NCBI RefSeq assembly: GCF_024211255.1
Contig: NZ_JAMLDY010000012.1
Span: 1-64,000 of the forward strand
Source: Sphingomonas liriopis
Lineage (GTDB): Bacteria > Pseudomonadota > Alphaproteobacteria > Sphingomonadales > Sphingomonadaceae
Direction: 5' to 3'
Length of the DNA: 64,000 nt
Shown here: positions 9,403-19,485 of the stretch, in pieces
Position numbering within the stretch: the first letter of the stretch is position 1
Layout: the number at the start of each line of letters is the position of its first letter
Position numbers and translations under genes: made by a program
The notes under the pieces: generated by a model
The model's input: the letters and a program-made list of their open reading frames with translations, nothing else
Databases searched by the model: none
What the model was told of the DNA's origin: nothing

Positions 9403-10412
9403 TCCTCGCCCGCGCGCTCGCCGATCCCCAGTCGCTCGCGCTCGACACCGACTGGACCGGCCTCGTCACGATGGCGCGCGCCGAGCAGTTGCTGGGGACG
9501 CTGGCGTGGCGGCTCGACGGGCTGCCGCTGCCCGAGGATGTCGCCGTGCTGCTCGCCGATGCGCGCGCCGCGGCGGAGAACGGGCGCCGCGCCGCGTTGT
9601 GGGAAGCCGAGATGGCGCGCCGCGCGCTGGCGCCGCTCGGCTGCCCGGTCGTGCTGCTGAAAGGCACCGCCTTCGCCGCCGCCGGCCTGTCGGCGGCCAG
9701 GGGGCGGTCGATCGGCGACCTCGACATTTTGGTGCCGCGCGCGTCGCTCGACGCGGTCGAGGCGGCGCTGCTCGCCGCGGGGTGGGAATGGGTGAAGCCC
9801 GATCCCTATGACGACGCCTATTACCGCCGCTGGATGCACGAGCTGCCGCCGCTGATCCACCGCGACCGCGACCGGATGATCGACGTCCACCACACGATCC
9901 TGCCGCTCACCGCGCGGGTGACGCCCGACGCCGCCGCGCTGCTGGCGGACGCGCGGGCCCTCGGCAACGGGCTGTCGGTGCTGTCGCCGGAGGGCATGAT
10001 CGTCCACGCCGCCGCGCATCTGTTCGCCGACGGCGATTTGGCGGGGGGCCTGCGCAACCTGTGGGATATCCACTGCCTGCTGTGCGAGGGACTGGAGGAC
10101 GACCCCGATTTCGCCTTGTCCGTGATCGAAGAGGCGGCGCGCCACCAACTCGATGCGGCGACCGCGCTTGCCCTGCGGCTGACGCACCAGATGTTCGGCA
10201 CTCCGGTGAAGTCTTATACGCATCCCGCCCGGCTGGACCTGAAGCCCCGGCCGCTCGATCGCCTCTACCGTCGCCGTTTGCTCGCGCGCGACGACTGGGG
10301 CCGCCCGACGCGGCCCTTTACCCGGTTCGCCTTCTACGTCCGCTCGCACTGGCTGCGCATGCCGCCCGCGATGCTCGCGCGGCACCTTTGGACCAAGTGG
10401 CGGCGCGGGTAG
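9387..10412 (+). CDS. Nucleotidyltransferase family protein (NTP_transf_5 type)
   Basis: 341 residues from a GTG start inside the kinase gene. It has the nucleotidyltransferase active-site pattern: VVLLKGTAF, then RGRSIGDLDILVPR with aspartates 111 and 113, and a likely third acidic ligand in RMIDVHHTIL (Asp166). This family often accompanies HprK-like kinases and PqqD-like proteins in peptide-modification loci, though its substrate here is unknown. It could transfer a nucleotide to the phosphorylated product or to a protein side chain; nothing in the sequence decides this. It is the last gene of the four-gene operon and is followed by nested palindromic repeats. Confidence 0.75.
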   Translation: MADALILARALADPQSLALDTDWTGLVTMARAEQLLGTLAWRLDGLPLPEDVAVLLADARAAAENGRRAALWEAEMARRALAPLGCPVVLLKGTAFAAAGLSAARGRSIGDLDILVPRASLDAVEAALLAAGWEWVKPDPYDDAYYRRWMHELPPLIHRDRDRMIDVHHTILPLTARVTPDAAALLADARALGNGLSVLSPEGMIVHAAAHLFADGDLAGGLRNLWDIHCLLCEGLEDDPDFALSVIEEAARHQLDAATALALRLTHQMFGTPVKSYTHPARLDLKPRPLDRLYRRRLLARDDWGRPTRPFTRFAFYVRSHWLRMPPAMLARHLWTKWRRG

Positions 10413-10424
10413 CCCCACACCCTC

Positions 10425-10684
10425 CGTCACCCCGGACGTCTTCGAGGCCTCTGCGAAACCCTATCCGTGCTCCCGCGCAGGCGGGAGCCCAGGAGCCCCG
10501 AGCCCTATAAGCCGTTGCTTTGCTTGGCTCTGGGCTCCCGCTTGCGCGGGAGCACTGGAGGGGGTGCGGACTTCTGCAGAAATCTCGACGTGTTCCGGGG
10601 TCCATCCCGCGGCGAGGCGCATGGCCAGAGGCGTGAGCGCAACGCCGGCAGCCCGGTGGACCCCGGAACAAGTCCGGGGTGACG
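10425..10684. repeat. Family A palindromic repeat interrupted by a second repeat
   Basis: The outer arms match family A (cgtcaccccggacgt at the left, gtccggggtgacgg at the right), but the element is about 260 bases instead of 107 because a family B repeat sits inside it. It fills the gap between the convergent nucleotidyltransferase gene and gph. Confidence 0.8.
10467..10555. repeat. Family B palindromic repeat nested in family A
   Basis: Inverted arms tgctcccgcgcaggcgggag and, near the other end, ctcccgcttgcgcgggagca flank a short variable centre. A related copy occurs at 21505-21590. The nesting suggests that family B was mobile after family A had settled here. Confidence 0.75.
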
Positions 10685-10691
10685 GTTGGCC

Positions 10692-11384
10692 TTATCGCTC
10701 CGCCAACCGTTCCAGCGTCGGGATCAGTTCATCATAGCCGTCGATGACCGCATCGGCCCCCAGTCCCGCCACCGGCTGCATCAGGAAGCCGAACGAACAC
10801 GCCACCGTCGGCAGCCCCGCCGCCTTGCCCGCCTCGATATCGAAGATCGAATCGCCGATGAACGCCGCCGTCCCGCCGCCGCAGCGCGCCAGCATCTCGT
10901 AGATCGGCTTGGGGCTGGGCTTGGCGTTGCCCGGCCCCATCGTGTCGCCGCCGATGATGCAGTCGAACCGCGCCGTCAGGTCGAGCGCGCCCAGCACCTT
11001 CCTCGCCAGCCCCTCCAGCTTGTTGGTCACCACCGCCAGCCGCGCGCCCCGCGCCGCCAGCACATCCAGCGCGTCGAGCACGCCCGGATAGGGGCGCGTC
11101 AGCACCGCGATATGCTCTTCGTAATAGCCGAGCAGCCGCCGGTGCAGCATGTCGAGCGTCGCCTCGTCGCAGCCGCCGGTCGCCGCCATCCCCTGCGCCA
11201 GCATGTGCCGCGCGCCGCCGCCGATCATCGGCTTGACCTGTTCGACGGTCAGCAACGGCCGTCCGACCGATCCCAGCGCATGGTTGACCGCCGCGGCCAG
11301 ATCGCCGCTGGTGTCGAGCAGCGTCCCGTCGAGGTCGAACCCGACGATGTCGAAGGGCGCGGGCACGGATGAATTCGTCGTCAT
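10692..11384 (-). CDS. gph: Phosphoglycolate phosphatase
   Basis: 230-residue HAD-superfamily phosphatase. Motif I is FDLDGTLLDTSG (catalytic aspartates of DxDGT), motif II is VVTNK, and motifs III and IV appear as KPSPKPIYEM and AAFIGDSIFDIEAG. The cap domain and length fit phosphoglycolate phosphatase, which removes 2-phosphoglycolate formed during DNA repair or oxygenation. The start (MTTNSSVPAP) at 11384 is the first ATG before motif I; a much longer frame upstream is antisense to glmU. It is divergent from glmU with a gap of only 63 bases, so the two promoters must be packed tightly. Other HAD phosphatases of this type cannot be excluded. Confidence 0.88.
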   Translation of the reverse strand: MTTNSSVPAPFDIVGFDLDGTLLDTSGDLAAAVNHALGSVGRPLLTVEQVKPMIGGGARHMLAQGMAATGGCDEATLDMLHRRLLGYYEEHIAVLTRPYPGVLDALDVLAARGARLAVVTNKLEGLARKVLGALDLTARFDCIIGGDTMGPGNAKPSPKPIYEMLARCGGGTAAFIGDSIFDIEAGKAAGLPTVACSFGFLMQPVAGLGADAVIDGYDELIPTLERLAER

Positions 11385-11447
11385 AGACCCGCGGCGGTGA
11401 CCGCTCGCTCTGGAAATGGCAAGCCTTCCATGGCAGGCGGCGTTCCC

Positions 11448-12800
11448 ATGACCACTCCTCTCGCCGTCATCATCCTCGCCGCGGGCAAGGGCACGCGGAT
11501 GAAATCCGACCTGCACAAGGTGCTGCATCCGATCGCCGGCCGGCCGATGCTGCTCCACCTGATCGACAGCCTGAACCGGGCGGGCGCCAGCCGCCGCGTC
11601 GTCGTGGTGGGCGCGTCGGGCGAACAGGTCGAGGCGGCGGTGGCGGCGACCGGCGTCGAGATCGCCTGGCAGCGCGAACAGCTCGGCACCGCGCATGCCG
11701 CGTTGCAGGCGAAGGAGGCACTGGCCGATTTCGATGGCATCGCGATCGTATGCTTCGGCGACACGCCGCTGCTCGCCACCGACACCGTCGCACGGCTCGC
11801 GGCGCGGCTGGAGGCGGCGGATGCGCCAACGGTAGCGGTGCTCGGCTTCCGCCCCGCCGATACGCGCGCGTACGGCCGCGTCATCGCCGACGCCGATGGC
11901 ACGATCCGCAAGATGGTCGAATACAAGGACGCCGGCGCCGACGAGCGCGCGGTCGACCTGTGCAATTCGGGCGTCACCGCGGTGCGCACGCGCGACCTGT
12001 GGCGATTGCTCGAGGCGGTCGGCAACGACAATGCCGCGGGCGAATATTACTTGCCCGACGTGGTGACGCTGGCGATCGCCGGGGGCGGCCGCGCGGTGGC
12101 GATCGAGACGGGCGAGGACGAAGTCGCCGGCATCAACAGCCGCGGCGAACTGGCCGCGGTCGAGGCGGGCTGGCAGGCGGCGCGCCGCGCCCGCGCGATG
12201 GCCGACGGCGCGACGCTGATCGCACCCGACACCGTGTGGTTCAGCCACGACACGGTGCTCGGCCGCGATGTGGTGATCGAGCCCAACGTCGTTTTCGGTC
12301 CCGGCGTGTCGGTCGCCGACGGCGTCGTCATCCATGCCTTCAGCCATATCGAAGGCGCGACGATCGGCGCGCATGCGGAGGTCGGCCCCTACGCCCGCCT
12401 GCGCCCCGGCGCGACGCTCGGCACGAAATCGAAGGTCGGCAATTTCGTCGAGATCAAGAAGGCGGTGCTGGGCGAAGGTGCCAAGGTCAACCACCTGTCC
12501 TACATCGGCGATGCCGAGGTCGGCGCGAAGGCCAATATCGGTGCCGGCACGATCACCTGCAATTACGACGGCTTCTTCAAATACCGGACGCAGATCGGCG
12601 CGGGCGCGTTCATCGGCTCCAACTCCGCGCTCGTCGCGCCGGTATCGGTCGGCGACGGCGCGATCGTCGCGGCGGGATCGGTGCTGACCAAGGACGTCGA
12701 AGCGGGCGCTCTGGCGCTCGTCCGCCCGCCGCAGGTCGCCAAGCCCGGCTGGGCGATCCGTTTCCGCGAGACGATGGCGGCGCGTAAACGACAACATTGA
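11448..12800 (+). CDS. glmU: Bifunctional UDP-GlcNAc pyrophosphorylase / GlcN-1-P acetyltransferase
   Basis: 450 residues. The N-terminal uridyltransferase domain has LAAGKGTRMKSDLHKVLH with the nucleotide-binding loop, GTAHAALQA and NSGVTAVR. The C-terminal left-handed beta-helix with hexapeptide repeats starts near residue 250 and contains KVGNFVEIKK and CNYDGFFKYRT. It makes UDP-N-acetylglucosamine from GlcN-1-P for peptidoglycan and lipopolysaccharide. The start at 11448 (MTTPLAVIIL) is preferred over an upstream in-frame ATG because the family starts just before LAAGKG. glmS lies downstream, separated by a toxin-antitoxin pair. Confidence 0.96.
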   Translation: MTTPLAVIILAAGKGTRMKSDLHKVLHPIAGRPMLLHLIDSLNRAGASRRVVVVGASGEQVEAAVAATGVEIAWQREQLGTAHAALQAKEALADFDGIAIVCFGDTPLLATDTVARLAARLEAADAPTVAVLGFRPADTRAYGRVIADADGTIRKMVEYKDAGADERAVDLCNSGVTAVRTRDLWRLLEAVGNDNAAGEYYLPDVVTLAIAGGGRAVAIETGEDEVAGINSRGELAAVEAGWQAARRARAMADGATLIAPDTVWFSHDTVLGRDVVIEPNVVFGPGVSVADGVVIHAFSHIEGATIGAHAEVGPYARLRPGATLGTKSKVGNFVEIKKAVLGEGAKVNHLSYIGDAEVGAKANIGAGTITCNYDGFFKYRTQIGAGAFIGSNSALVAPVSVGDGAIVAAGSVLTKDVEAGALALVRPPQVAKPGWAIRFRETMAARKRQH

Positions 12801-12833
12801 CATGATATCGCCATATGATATCGCAATATCATG
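12801..12833 (+). promoter_or_regulatory. Operator-like repeat overlapping the antitoxin start codon
   Basis: The unit atgatatcg occurs at 12802 and again at 12815, and an inverted copy (caatatcatg) ends at 12833 on the antitoxin ATG itself. The array fills the 30 bases after the glmU stop. Ribbon-helix-helix antitoxins bind such repeated short sites, so this is the probable autoregulatory operator. No Shine-Dalgarno sequence precedes the ATG, which raises the possibility of a leaderless transcript. Confidence 0.65.
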
Positions 12834-13178
12834 CGAACGTTGATCGACCTTCCTGAAGACGACATGAAGTGGCTCGATCAGCGTGCCGCTGAGCAGGGAA
12901 AGTCGCGCGCTGCACTGGTGCGTGAGGCTGTCACGCAATATCGCGCCGAAACGCCCCAGTCCAAGGACATGAGCTGGCTGGACGATGCTTTCGGCATATG
13001 GAAGGATCGCACCGATATCGGCGATGCGGTGGAATGGCAGCGCCGCGAGCGCGCGTCGTGGACACGGCCATGGGATGACGATTACGAGGACGTGAAAGCC
13101 GAATTTCCCGACCTGTTCGATGCCGAGGACGACCGGCAGCGGCAGATTTATCTTGATATGAAGAGCGGACGTTTGTGA
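12831..13178 (+). CDS. Ribbon-helix-helix antitoxin
   Basis: 115 residues. The N-terminal 45 residues form a ribbon-helix-helix DNA-binding domain of the CopG/Arc type (MRTLIDLPEDDMKWLDQRA, then GKSRAALVREAVTQY). The rest is acidic and tryptophan-rich (MSWLDDAFGIW, TRPWDDDYEDVKAEFPDLF), as expected for a disordered tail that wraps a PIN toxin. The downstream PIN-domain gene starts within its last codons. It probably neutralises that toxin and represses its own operon through the repeats at 12801-12833. Confidence 0.82.
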   Translation: MRTLIDLPEDDMKWLDQRAAEQGKSRAALVREAVTQYRAETPQSKDMSWLDDAFGIWKDRTDIGDAVEWQRRERASWTRPWDDDYEDVKAEFPDLFDAEDDRQRQIYLDMKSGRL

Positions 13179-13543
13179 CGGCGTTTTCGTTCGACAGCAA
13201 TATTCTGATCGATGCGCTGAATGGTCACGAAGGGGCGCGCGCGGAAATCGCACGCGCGACGCAACGGCACATCAGTCGGGTAACCTGGATCGAGGTGCTG
13301 TCGAAAGTCGAAGATGGCCGATTACCCGTGGTGAGCCGGTTCCTCGATCGTTTTCAGATCGATGAGCTGGATGCCGTCATCGCCCGCCGTGCCGCGGCGT
13401 TGCGACGCGAGCGGCAGCGATTGAAGCTCGCCGACTCGGTCATCCTTGCGTCGGCGCAAGAACACGGTCGTATCCTCATAACCCGCAATACCAAGGATTT
13501 TCCGGTCGCCATGCCGGGAATCCGTGTCCCCTACACCCTCTGA
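13175..13543 (+). CDS. vapC: PIN-domain toxin, VapC family
   Basis: 122 residues starting at a GTG that overlaps the antitoxin stop in GTGA. The PIN nuclease acidic set is visible: Asp7 in FSFDSNILID, Glu40 in TWIEVLSK, Asp87 in KLADSVILASA, with Asp108 in NTKDFP nearby. VapC toxins cleave tRNA or rRNA and are held inactive by the paired antitoxin. The pair sits between glmU and glmS and ends 15 bases before glmS, so glmS may be partly transcribed from the autoregulated toxin-antitoxin promoter. Confidence 0.84.
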   Translation: MTAFSFDSNILIDALNGHEGARAEIARATQRHISRVTWIEVLSKVEDGRLPVVSRFLDRFQIDELDAVIARRAAALRRERQRLKLADSVILASAQEHGRILITRNTKDFPVAMPGIRVPYTL

Positions 13544-13558
13544 AGGCAGTCCCAGTCT

Positions 13559-15382
<1,824 letters not shown>

Positions 15383-15387
15383 CCACG

Positions 15388-16590
15388 CTGCGCACCATCG
15401 CGGTCGCCGGCTGCGGGCCGGCAGGGCTCGCGGCGGCGCTGCTGCTCGCGCGCGACGGGCATCGCGTCACCATCGTCGAGCGGTTCGATGCACCGGCGCC
15501 GATCGGTTCGGGGCTGATGATCCAGCCGACCGGGCTGGCGGTGCTGCGCGCGCTCGGGCTGGAGGCGACGCTGGTCGCGCGCAGCGCGCGAATCGACCGG
15601 TTGTTCGGACAGGCGAACGGCCGCACCGTGCTCGACGTCGCCTATGCGACGCTGGGGCAGGCCGGGCTGTGCGGCTTCGGCGTGCACCGCGCGACTTTGT
15701 TCGCGGTGCTGCACGACGCGGTGACCGCGGCGGGCATCCCGATCGAGACGGGGCGGGCGATCGCCGGCAGCGACATGACGAGCGGCAACCGCCGCTGCCT
15801 CGTCTTCGCCGACGGCGCGCGCTCCGCGCCGTTCGACCTGATCGTCGATGCGCTCGGCACCCGCACGCCGCTGGCGCCGCCTTGCGGTCGCGAACTCGGT
15901 TACGGCGCCGTGTGGGCCAGCCTGCGCGCGGTGCCCGGTTTCGCGGGCGATGCGCTCGAACAGCGCTACCGGCGCGCGAGCACGATGGCGGGGGTGCTGC
16001 CGATCGGCCGGTCGCCGGGGGCGGAGGCGGATCAGGCCGCGTTCTTCTGGTCGATCCGCGCGGATCGCGTCGCCGCGTGGCGCGACGCCGGGCTGGATGC
16101 GTGGAAGGACGAGGTCCGCGCGCTGTGGCCGGCGACCACGCCGCTGCTCGACCAGATCGCCGAGCGCGATCAGCTGACCTTCGCGCGCTACGCGCACCGC
16201 ACGCTGCCGACACCGGTCGGACCCGCGATGATCCACATCGGCGATGCCTGGCATTCGGCCAGTCCACAGCTGGGGCAGGGGGCCAATATGGCGTTGCTCG
16301 ATGCCTATGCGCTGGCCAAGGGACTGCGCGAGAGCGACGACGTTGCGGCCGGCCTCGCCGCCGCGGTCGCGCTGCGCCGCCGCCACGTCCGCCTGTATCA
16401 GGCGCTGACCGCATTGTTCACCCCGGTCTATCAGTCCGACAGCCGCCTGCTGCCGTTCGTCCGCGACCGGCTGGTCGGGCCGCTGTCGGGACTGTGGCCG
16501 GCGAACCGCATCCAGGCGGCGATGGTCAGCGGCCTGATCGGATCGCCGCTCGCGCCGCTCGCTCTCGCTTCGTCCGGTTTTGTCCGCTAA
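15388..16590 (+). CDS. FAD-dependent monooxygenase (UbiH/PHBH fold)
   Basis: About 400 residues. The Rossmann fold begins at once (AVAGCGPAGLAAALLLARDG, then VTIVER), and the second FAD motif is HIGDAWHSASPQLGQGANMA. The substrate is unknown. The start is uncertain: there is no ATG, GTG or TTG in frame between the glmS stop and the Rossmann motif. The CTG at 15388, six bases after the glmS stop, gives the expected LRTIAVAGCG start. The first in-frame ATG (15517) would remove the FAD-binding loop. It may be translated by coupling from glmS. Confidence 0.75.
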   Translation: MRTIAVAGCGPAGLAAALLLARDGHRVTIVERFDAPAPIGSGLMIQPTGLAVLRALGLEATLVARSARIDRLFGQANGRTVLDVAYATLGQAGLCGFGVHRATLFAVLHDAVTAAGIPIETGRAIAGSDMTSGNRRCLVFADGARSAPFDLIVDALGTRTPLAPPCGRELGYGAVWASLRAVPGFAGDALEQRYRRASTMAGVLPIGRSPGAEADQAAFFWSIRADRVAAWRDAGLDAWKDEVRALWPATTPLLDQIAERDQLTFARYAHRTLPTPVGPAMIHIGDAWHSASPQLGQGANMALLDAYALAKGLRESDDVAAGLAAAVALRRRHVRLYQALTALFTPVYQSDSRLLPFVRDRLVGPLSGLWPANRIQAAMVSGLIGSPLAPLALASSGFVR

Positions 16591-16617
16591 CCACCGTTTT
16601 CGAAGGAGAAGACAATC

Positions 16618-17532
16618 GTGGTCAGCGTCCCCCCTCTCGTCGCCGGGATCGAACTGGGCGGGACCAAGATCGTCTGCCTGCTCGCGCGCGGGCCGGATGA
16701 TATCGAGGATCGAGTCCAGCTGCCCACGACGCGCCCCGACGAGACGCTCGCCGCCATCGAGACCGTGCTCGACGGCTGGGGCCGCTTCGATGCGCTCGGC
16801 ATCGCCAGCTTCGGGCCGATCTCGATCGACCATGCGTCCGCCGACTATGGCCATGTCACCTCGACGCCCAAGCCGCATTGGGCGGGGACCGATGTCGCGA
16901 AACGCCTCGCCGCGCGCTACGAGGTGCCGACCGGCTTCCACACCGACGTCGTCGGCGCCGCGCTCGCCGAGGCGCGCTGGGGCGCCGCCAAGGGATTGAA
17001 GGACGTCGCCTACGCCACCGTCGGCACCGGCATCGGCGTCGGGCTGATCGCCGGCGGCGTGCCGGTCGACGGCCTCACCCACAGCGAATTCGGCCATCTC
17101 CGCCCGCAGCGGCTCTCGGGCGACGACTGGATGGGCATCTGTCCCTTCCACGGCAGTTGCCTGGAGGGGCTCGCTGCCGGCCCGGCGATCGGCGCGCGCG
17201 CCGGCTGCAGGGGCGAGGAGATCGGCGCCGACGATCCGGTCTGGGATCCGATCGCGCACGTCCTCGGTCAGCTGTGCCACACGCTCGTCCTCACCGGCGT
17301 GCCGCGGCGGATCGTGATGGGCGGCGGCGTGATGGTCGGCAACGACCACCTCTTCCCGCGCATCCGCGCCGCGATGGTGCAGAGCCTCGCCGGCTATATC
17401 GCGCTTCCCGAGATCGCCGAGCCCGGCTTCGTCGTGCCGCCCGCGCTCGGCGGCAATGCCGGGCCACTCGGCGCGATCGTGCTGGGCGGCCAGGCGCTCG
17501 AGGGGCAGCTGAAGGCGTTTACGGCGTCTTAA
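16618..17532 (+). CDS. ROK-family fructokinase
   Basis: 304 residues from a GTG preceded by a good Shine-Dalgarno sequence (aaggagaag). The ATP-binding DxGGTK-type motif appears as IELGGTKIVC. The catalytic and zinc region is THSEFGHLRPQR with CPFHGSCLEGLAAGP, the form seen in YdhR/ScrK-type fructokinases rather than the CxCGxxGC glucokinase form. It probably phosphorylates fructose or a related hexose, feeding fructose-6-phosphate to GlmS among other routes, though the link to glmS is only positional. Confidence 0.85.
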   Translation: MVSVPPLVAGIELGGTKIVCLLARGPDDIEDRVQLPTTRPDETLAAIETVLDGWGRFDALGIASFGPISIDHASADYGHVTSTPKPHWAGTDVAKRLAARYEVPTGFHTDVVGAALAEARWGAAKGLKDVAYATVGTGIGVGLIAGGVPVDGLTHSEFGHLRPQRLSGDDWMGICPFHGSCLEGLAAGPAIGARAGCRGEEIGADDPVWDPIAHVLGQLCHTLVLTGVPRRIVMGGGVMVGNDHLFPRIRAAMVQSLAGYIALPEIAEPGFVVPPALGGNAGPLGAIVLGGQALEGQLKAFTAS

Positions 17533-17580
17533 CCGTGTCCGCTTACTCCCTCGTCAACCATAAGAGGGAAGTCTGCACCC

Positions 17581-19485
17581 ATGACCGTCGTCGCCGCCCC
17601 GAAGCGCCTCCTGATCGTCGACGACGAGCCGGCGATGCACGACAGCTATGCGCGCAGCTTCGCCGCGCAACGCGGCGCGGCGGAGGATGCGCTGGGCGCG
17701 ATGGCCGCCGAGCTGTTCGGCGACGACGCCCCCGACGCGGCGGACGAGGCGGAGGCGTTCGACCTCACCCATTGCCACCAGGGCCTCGACGCGGTCGCCG
17801 CGGTCGAAGCCGCACTCGCCGCCGGCACGCCCTATGCCGTCGCCTTCATCGACGTCCGCATGCCGCCCGGCATCGACGGGCGCGAGACCGCGCGCCGCAT
17901 CCGGGCGCTCGATCCCGAGATCAACCTGTGCATCGTCACCGGGTTCAGCGACTTCTCGCCGATCGAGATCAGCAAGGTCGCCGGCCCCGCCGACAAGATC
18001 TTCTACATCGCCAAGCCGTTCGAGGTCGCCGAGATCGTCCAGACCGCGACCGCGCTCGCGCACCGGTGGGAGGTCGATCGCGAACTCGCCGCCGCCCGCG
18101 CGCAGCTCGCCGCACAGATCGTCCAGCTCGAGGAACAGGGCGCCGAACTCGCCGCCAACGAAAGCCGCGCGATCCACATGGCGACGCATGATTCGCTGAC
18201 CGACGCGCCCAACCGCCTCGCCTTCCTGCGCGCGCTCGGCGACCGTGCCAAGCGGCCGGGCCTGTTCGCGACCGCGATGTTCGACCTCGACCGGTTCAAG
18301 ATCGTCAACGACACGCTCGGCCACCTCGCCGGCGACGCGCTGATCCGCGAAGTCTGCTCGATCCTCCACGCCCAGGCGCCCGAGGGCGCGGTCGTCGCGC
18401 GGCTCGGCGGCGACGAATTCGGCGTCCTGTTCGACACGCCCGGCGAAGAGGCGGCGGTGATGGCCTGCGACCGCATCGTCGCCGCCTGCGCCGGCACGCA
18501 TCAGGTGTTCGGCAATTCGGTGCAGAGCGGCGCGTCCGCCGGCGTCGTTGTCGTCGAGGGCGCAGGGGTGTGCGATCCGATCGACGCGCTGCGCCGGTCC
18601 GACCTCGCGCTCAACGACGCCAAGCGTACCGGCCGCGGCATCACCCGCCTGTTCGACGAGAGCATGGACGAAGGCATCCGCTTCCGCCGCCGCGTCGAAC
18701 AGGGCCTGTCGCAGGCGATCGACAAGGGCGAACTCAGCCTTGTCTACCAGCCGATCGTCAGCCGCGGCGAGCTGGAGGTGATCGGGTTCGAGGCGCTGGT
18801 GCGCTGGAATACCGAGGAATATGGCCCGATCAGCCCGGCGACCTTCATTCCGATCGCCGAGGAATCGAACGTCATTCACGAACTGGGCGACTGGATCCTC
18901 GACCAGGCGCTGGCGATGGTCCAGCGTTTCCCCGGTCAGTACGTCTCGGTGAACTTCTCGCCCCGCCAGTTCCGCCGCAGCAATTTCGTCGGCCACATCA
19001 TGGAAAGCGTCCAGCGCGCCGGCGTATCGCCCGGCCGCGTCCAGATCGAGATCACCGAAACCGCGATCTTCGACGACGCCGAACGCGCCGCCGAGACGCT
19101 GTACAAGCTGCGCCAGATGGGTTTCCGCATTGCATTGGACGATTTCGGCACCGGCTATTCGTCGCTCTACAACATCCGCAAATTCGCGCTCGACAGCCTG
19201 AAGATCGACCGCAGCTTCATCGACGGCATGGGCCGCGAGCGCGAAAGCGCCGCGATCGTCCATTCGATCATCCACCTCGGCCGCGCGCTGGGGCTGGAGG
19301 TGATCGCCGAGGGCGTCGAGACCGAGGCGCAGGTGCAGGCGCTGCGCCTCGCCGGCGCCAGCCACATGCAGGGCTATTTCTTCTCGCGCCCCGTCGCGCC
19401 CGACCTCGCGATCGGCCTCGCCGAACAGCGCTTCCTCGGACAGGACGTCGCCGACGCGCCGCAGAGCAACGGAACCCACGGCTGA
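17581..19485 (+). CDS. Response regulator with GGDEF and EAL domains
   Basis: 634 residues. An N-terminal receiver domain (LLIVDDEPAMHDSY, phospho-acceptor Asp in AFIDVRMPPGIDG, lysine in IAKPFEVAE) leads through a coiled coil near residues 160-200 to a GGDEF domain (RLGGDEFGVLF) and an EAL domain (GFEALVRW, ITETAIFDD, DDFGTGYSSL, KIDRSFIDGM, EGVETEAQ). The residues for both cyclic-di-GMP synthesis and breakdown are present, but no RxxD inhibitory site is visible just before GGDEF. The receiver has an unusual acidic insertion after its first helix. The next gene, a sensor kinase, overlaps it and is the likely partner. Confidence 0.9.
   Translation: MTVVAAPKRLLIVDDEPAMHDSYARSFAAQRGAAEDALGAMAAELFGDDAPDAADEAEAFDLTHCHQGLDAVAAVEAALAAGTPYAVAFIDVRMPPGIDGRETARRIRALDPEINLCIVTGFSDFSPIEISKVAGPADKIFYIAKPFEVAEIVQTATALAHRWEVDRELAAARAQLAAQIVQLEEQGAELAANESRAIHMATHDSLTDAPNRLAFLRALGDRAKRPGLFATAMFDLDRFKIVNDTLGHLAGDALIREVCSILHAQAPEGAVVARLGGDEFGVLFDTPGEEAAVMACDRIVAACAGTHQVFGNSVQSGASAGVVVVEGAGVCDPIDALRRSDLALNDAKRTGRGITRLFDESMDEGIRFRRRVEQGLSQAIDKGELSLVYQPIVSRGELEVIGFEALVRWNTEEYGPISPATFIPIAEESNVIHELGDWILDQALAMVQRFPGQYVSVNFSPRQFRRSNFVGHIMESVQRAGVSPGRVQIEITETAIFDDAERAAETLYKLRQMGFRIALDDFGTGYSSLYNIRKFALDSLKIDRSFIDGMGRERESAAIVHSIIHLGRALGLEVIAEGVETEAQVQALRLAGASHMQGYFFSRPVAPDLAIGLAEQRFLGQDVADAPQSNGTHG

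Noticed and set aside
10692..13253. An 853-codon open frame on the minus strand
   Set aside because: Only its last 230 codons (gph) resemble a protein family. The rest is antisense to glmU and the antitoxin, a common effect of high GC.
13544..13558. glmS ribozyme upstream of glmS
   Set aside because: Only 15 bases separate vapC from glmS, too few for the ribozyme, which is also mainly found in Gram-positive bacteria.
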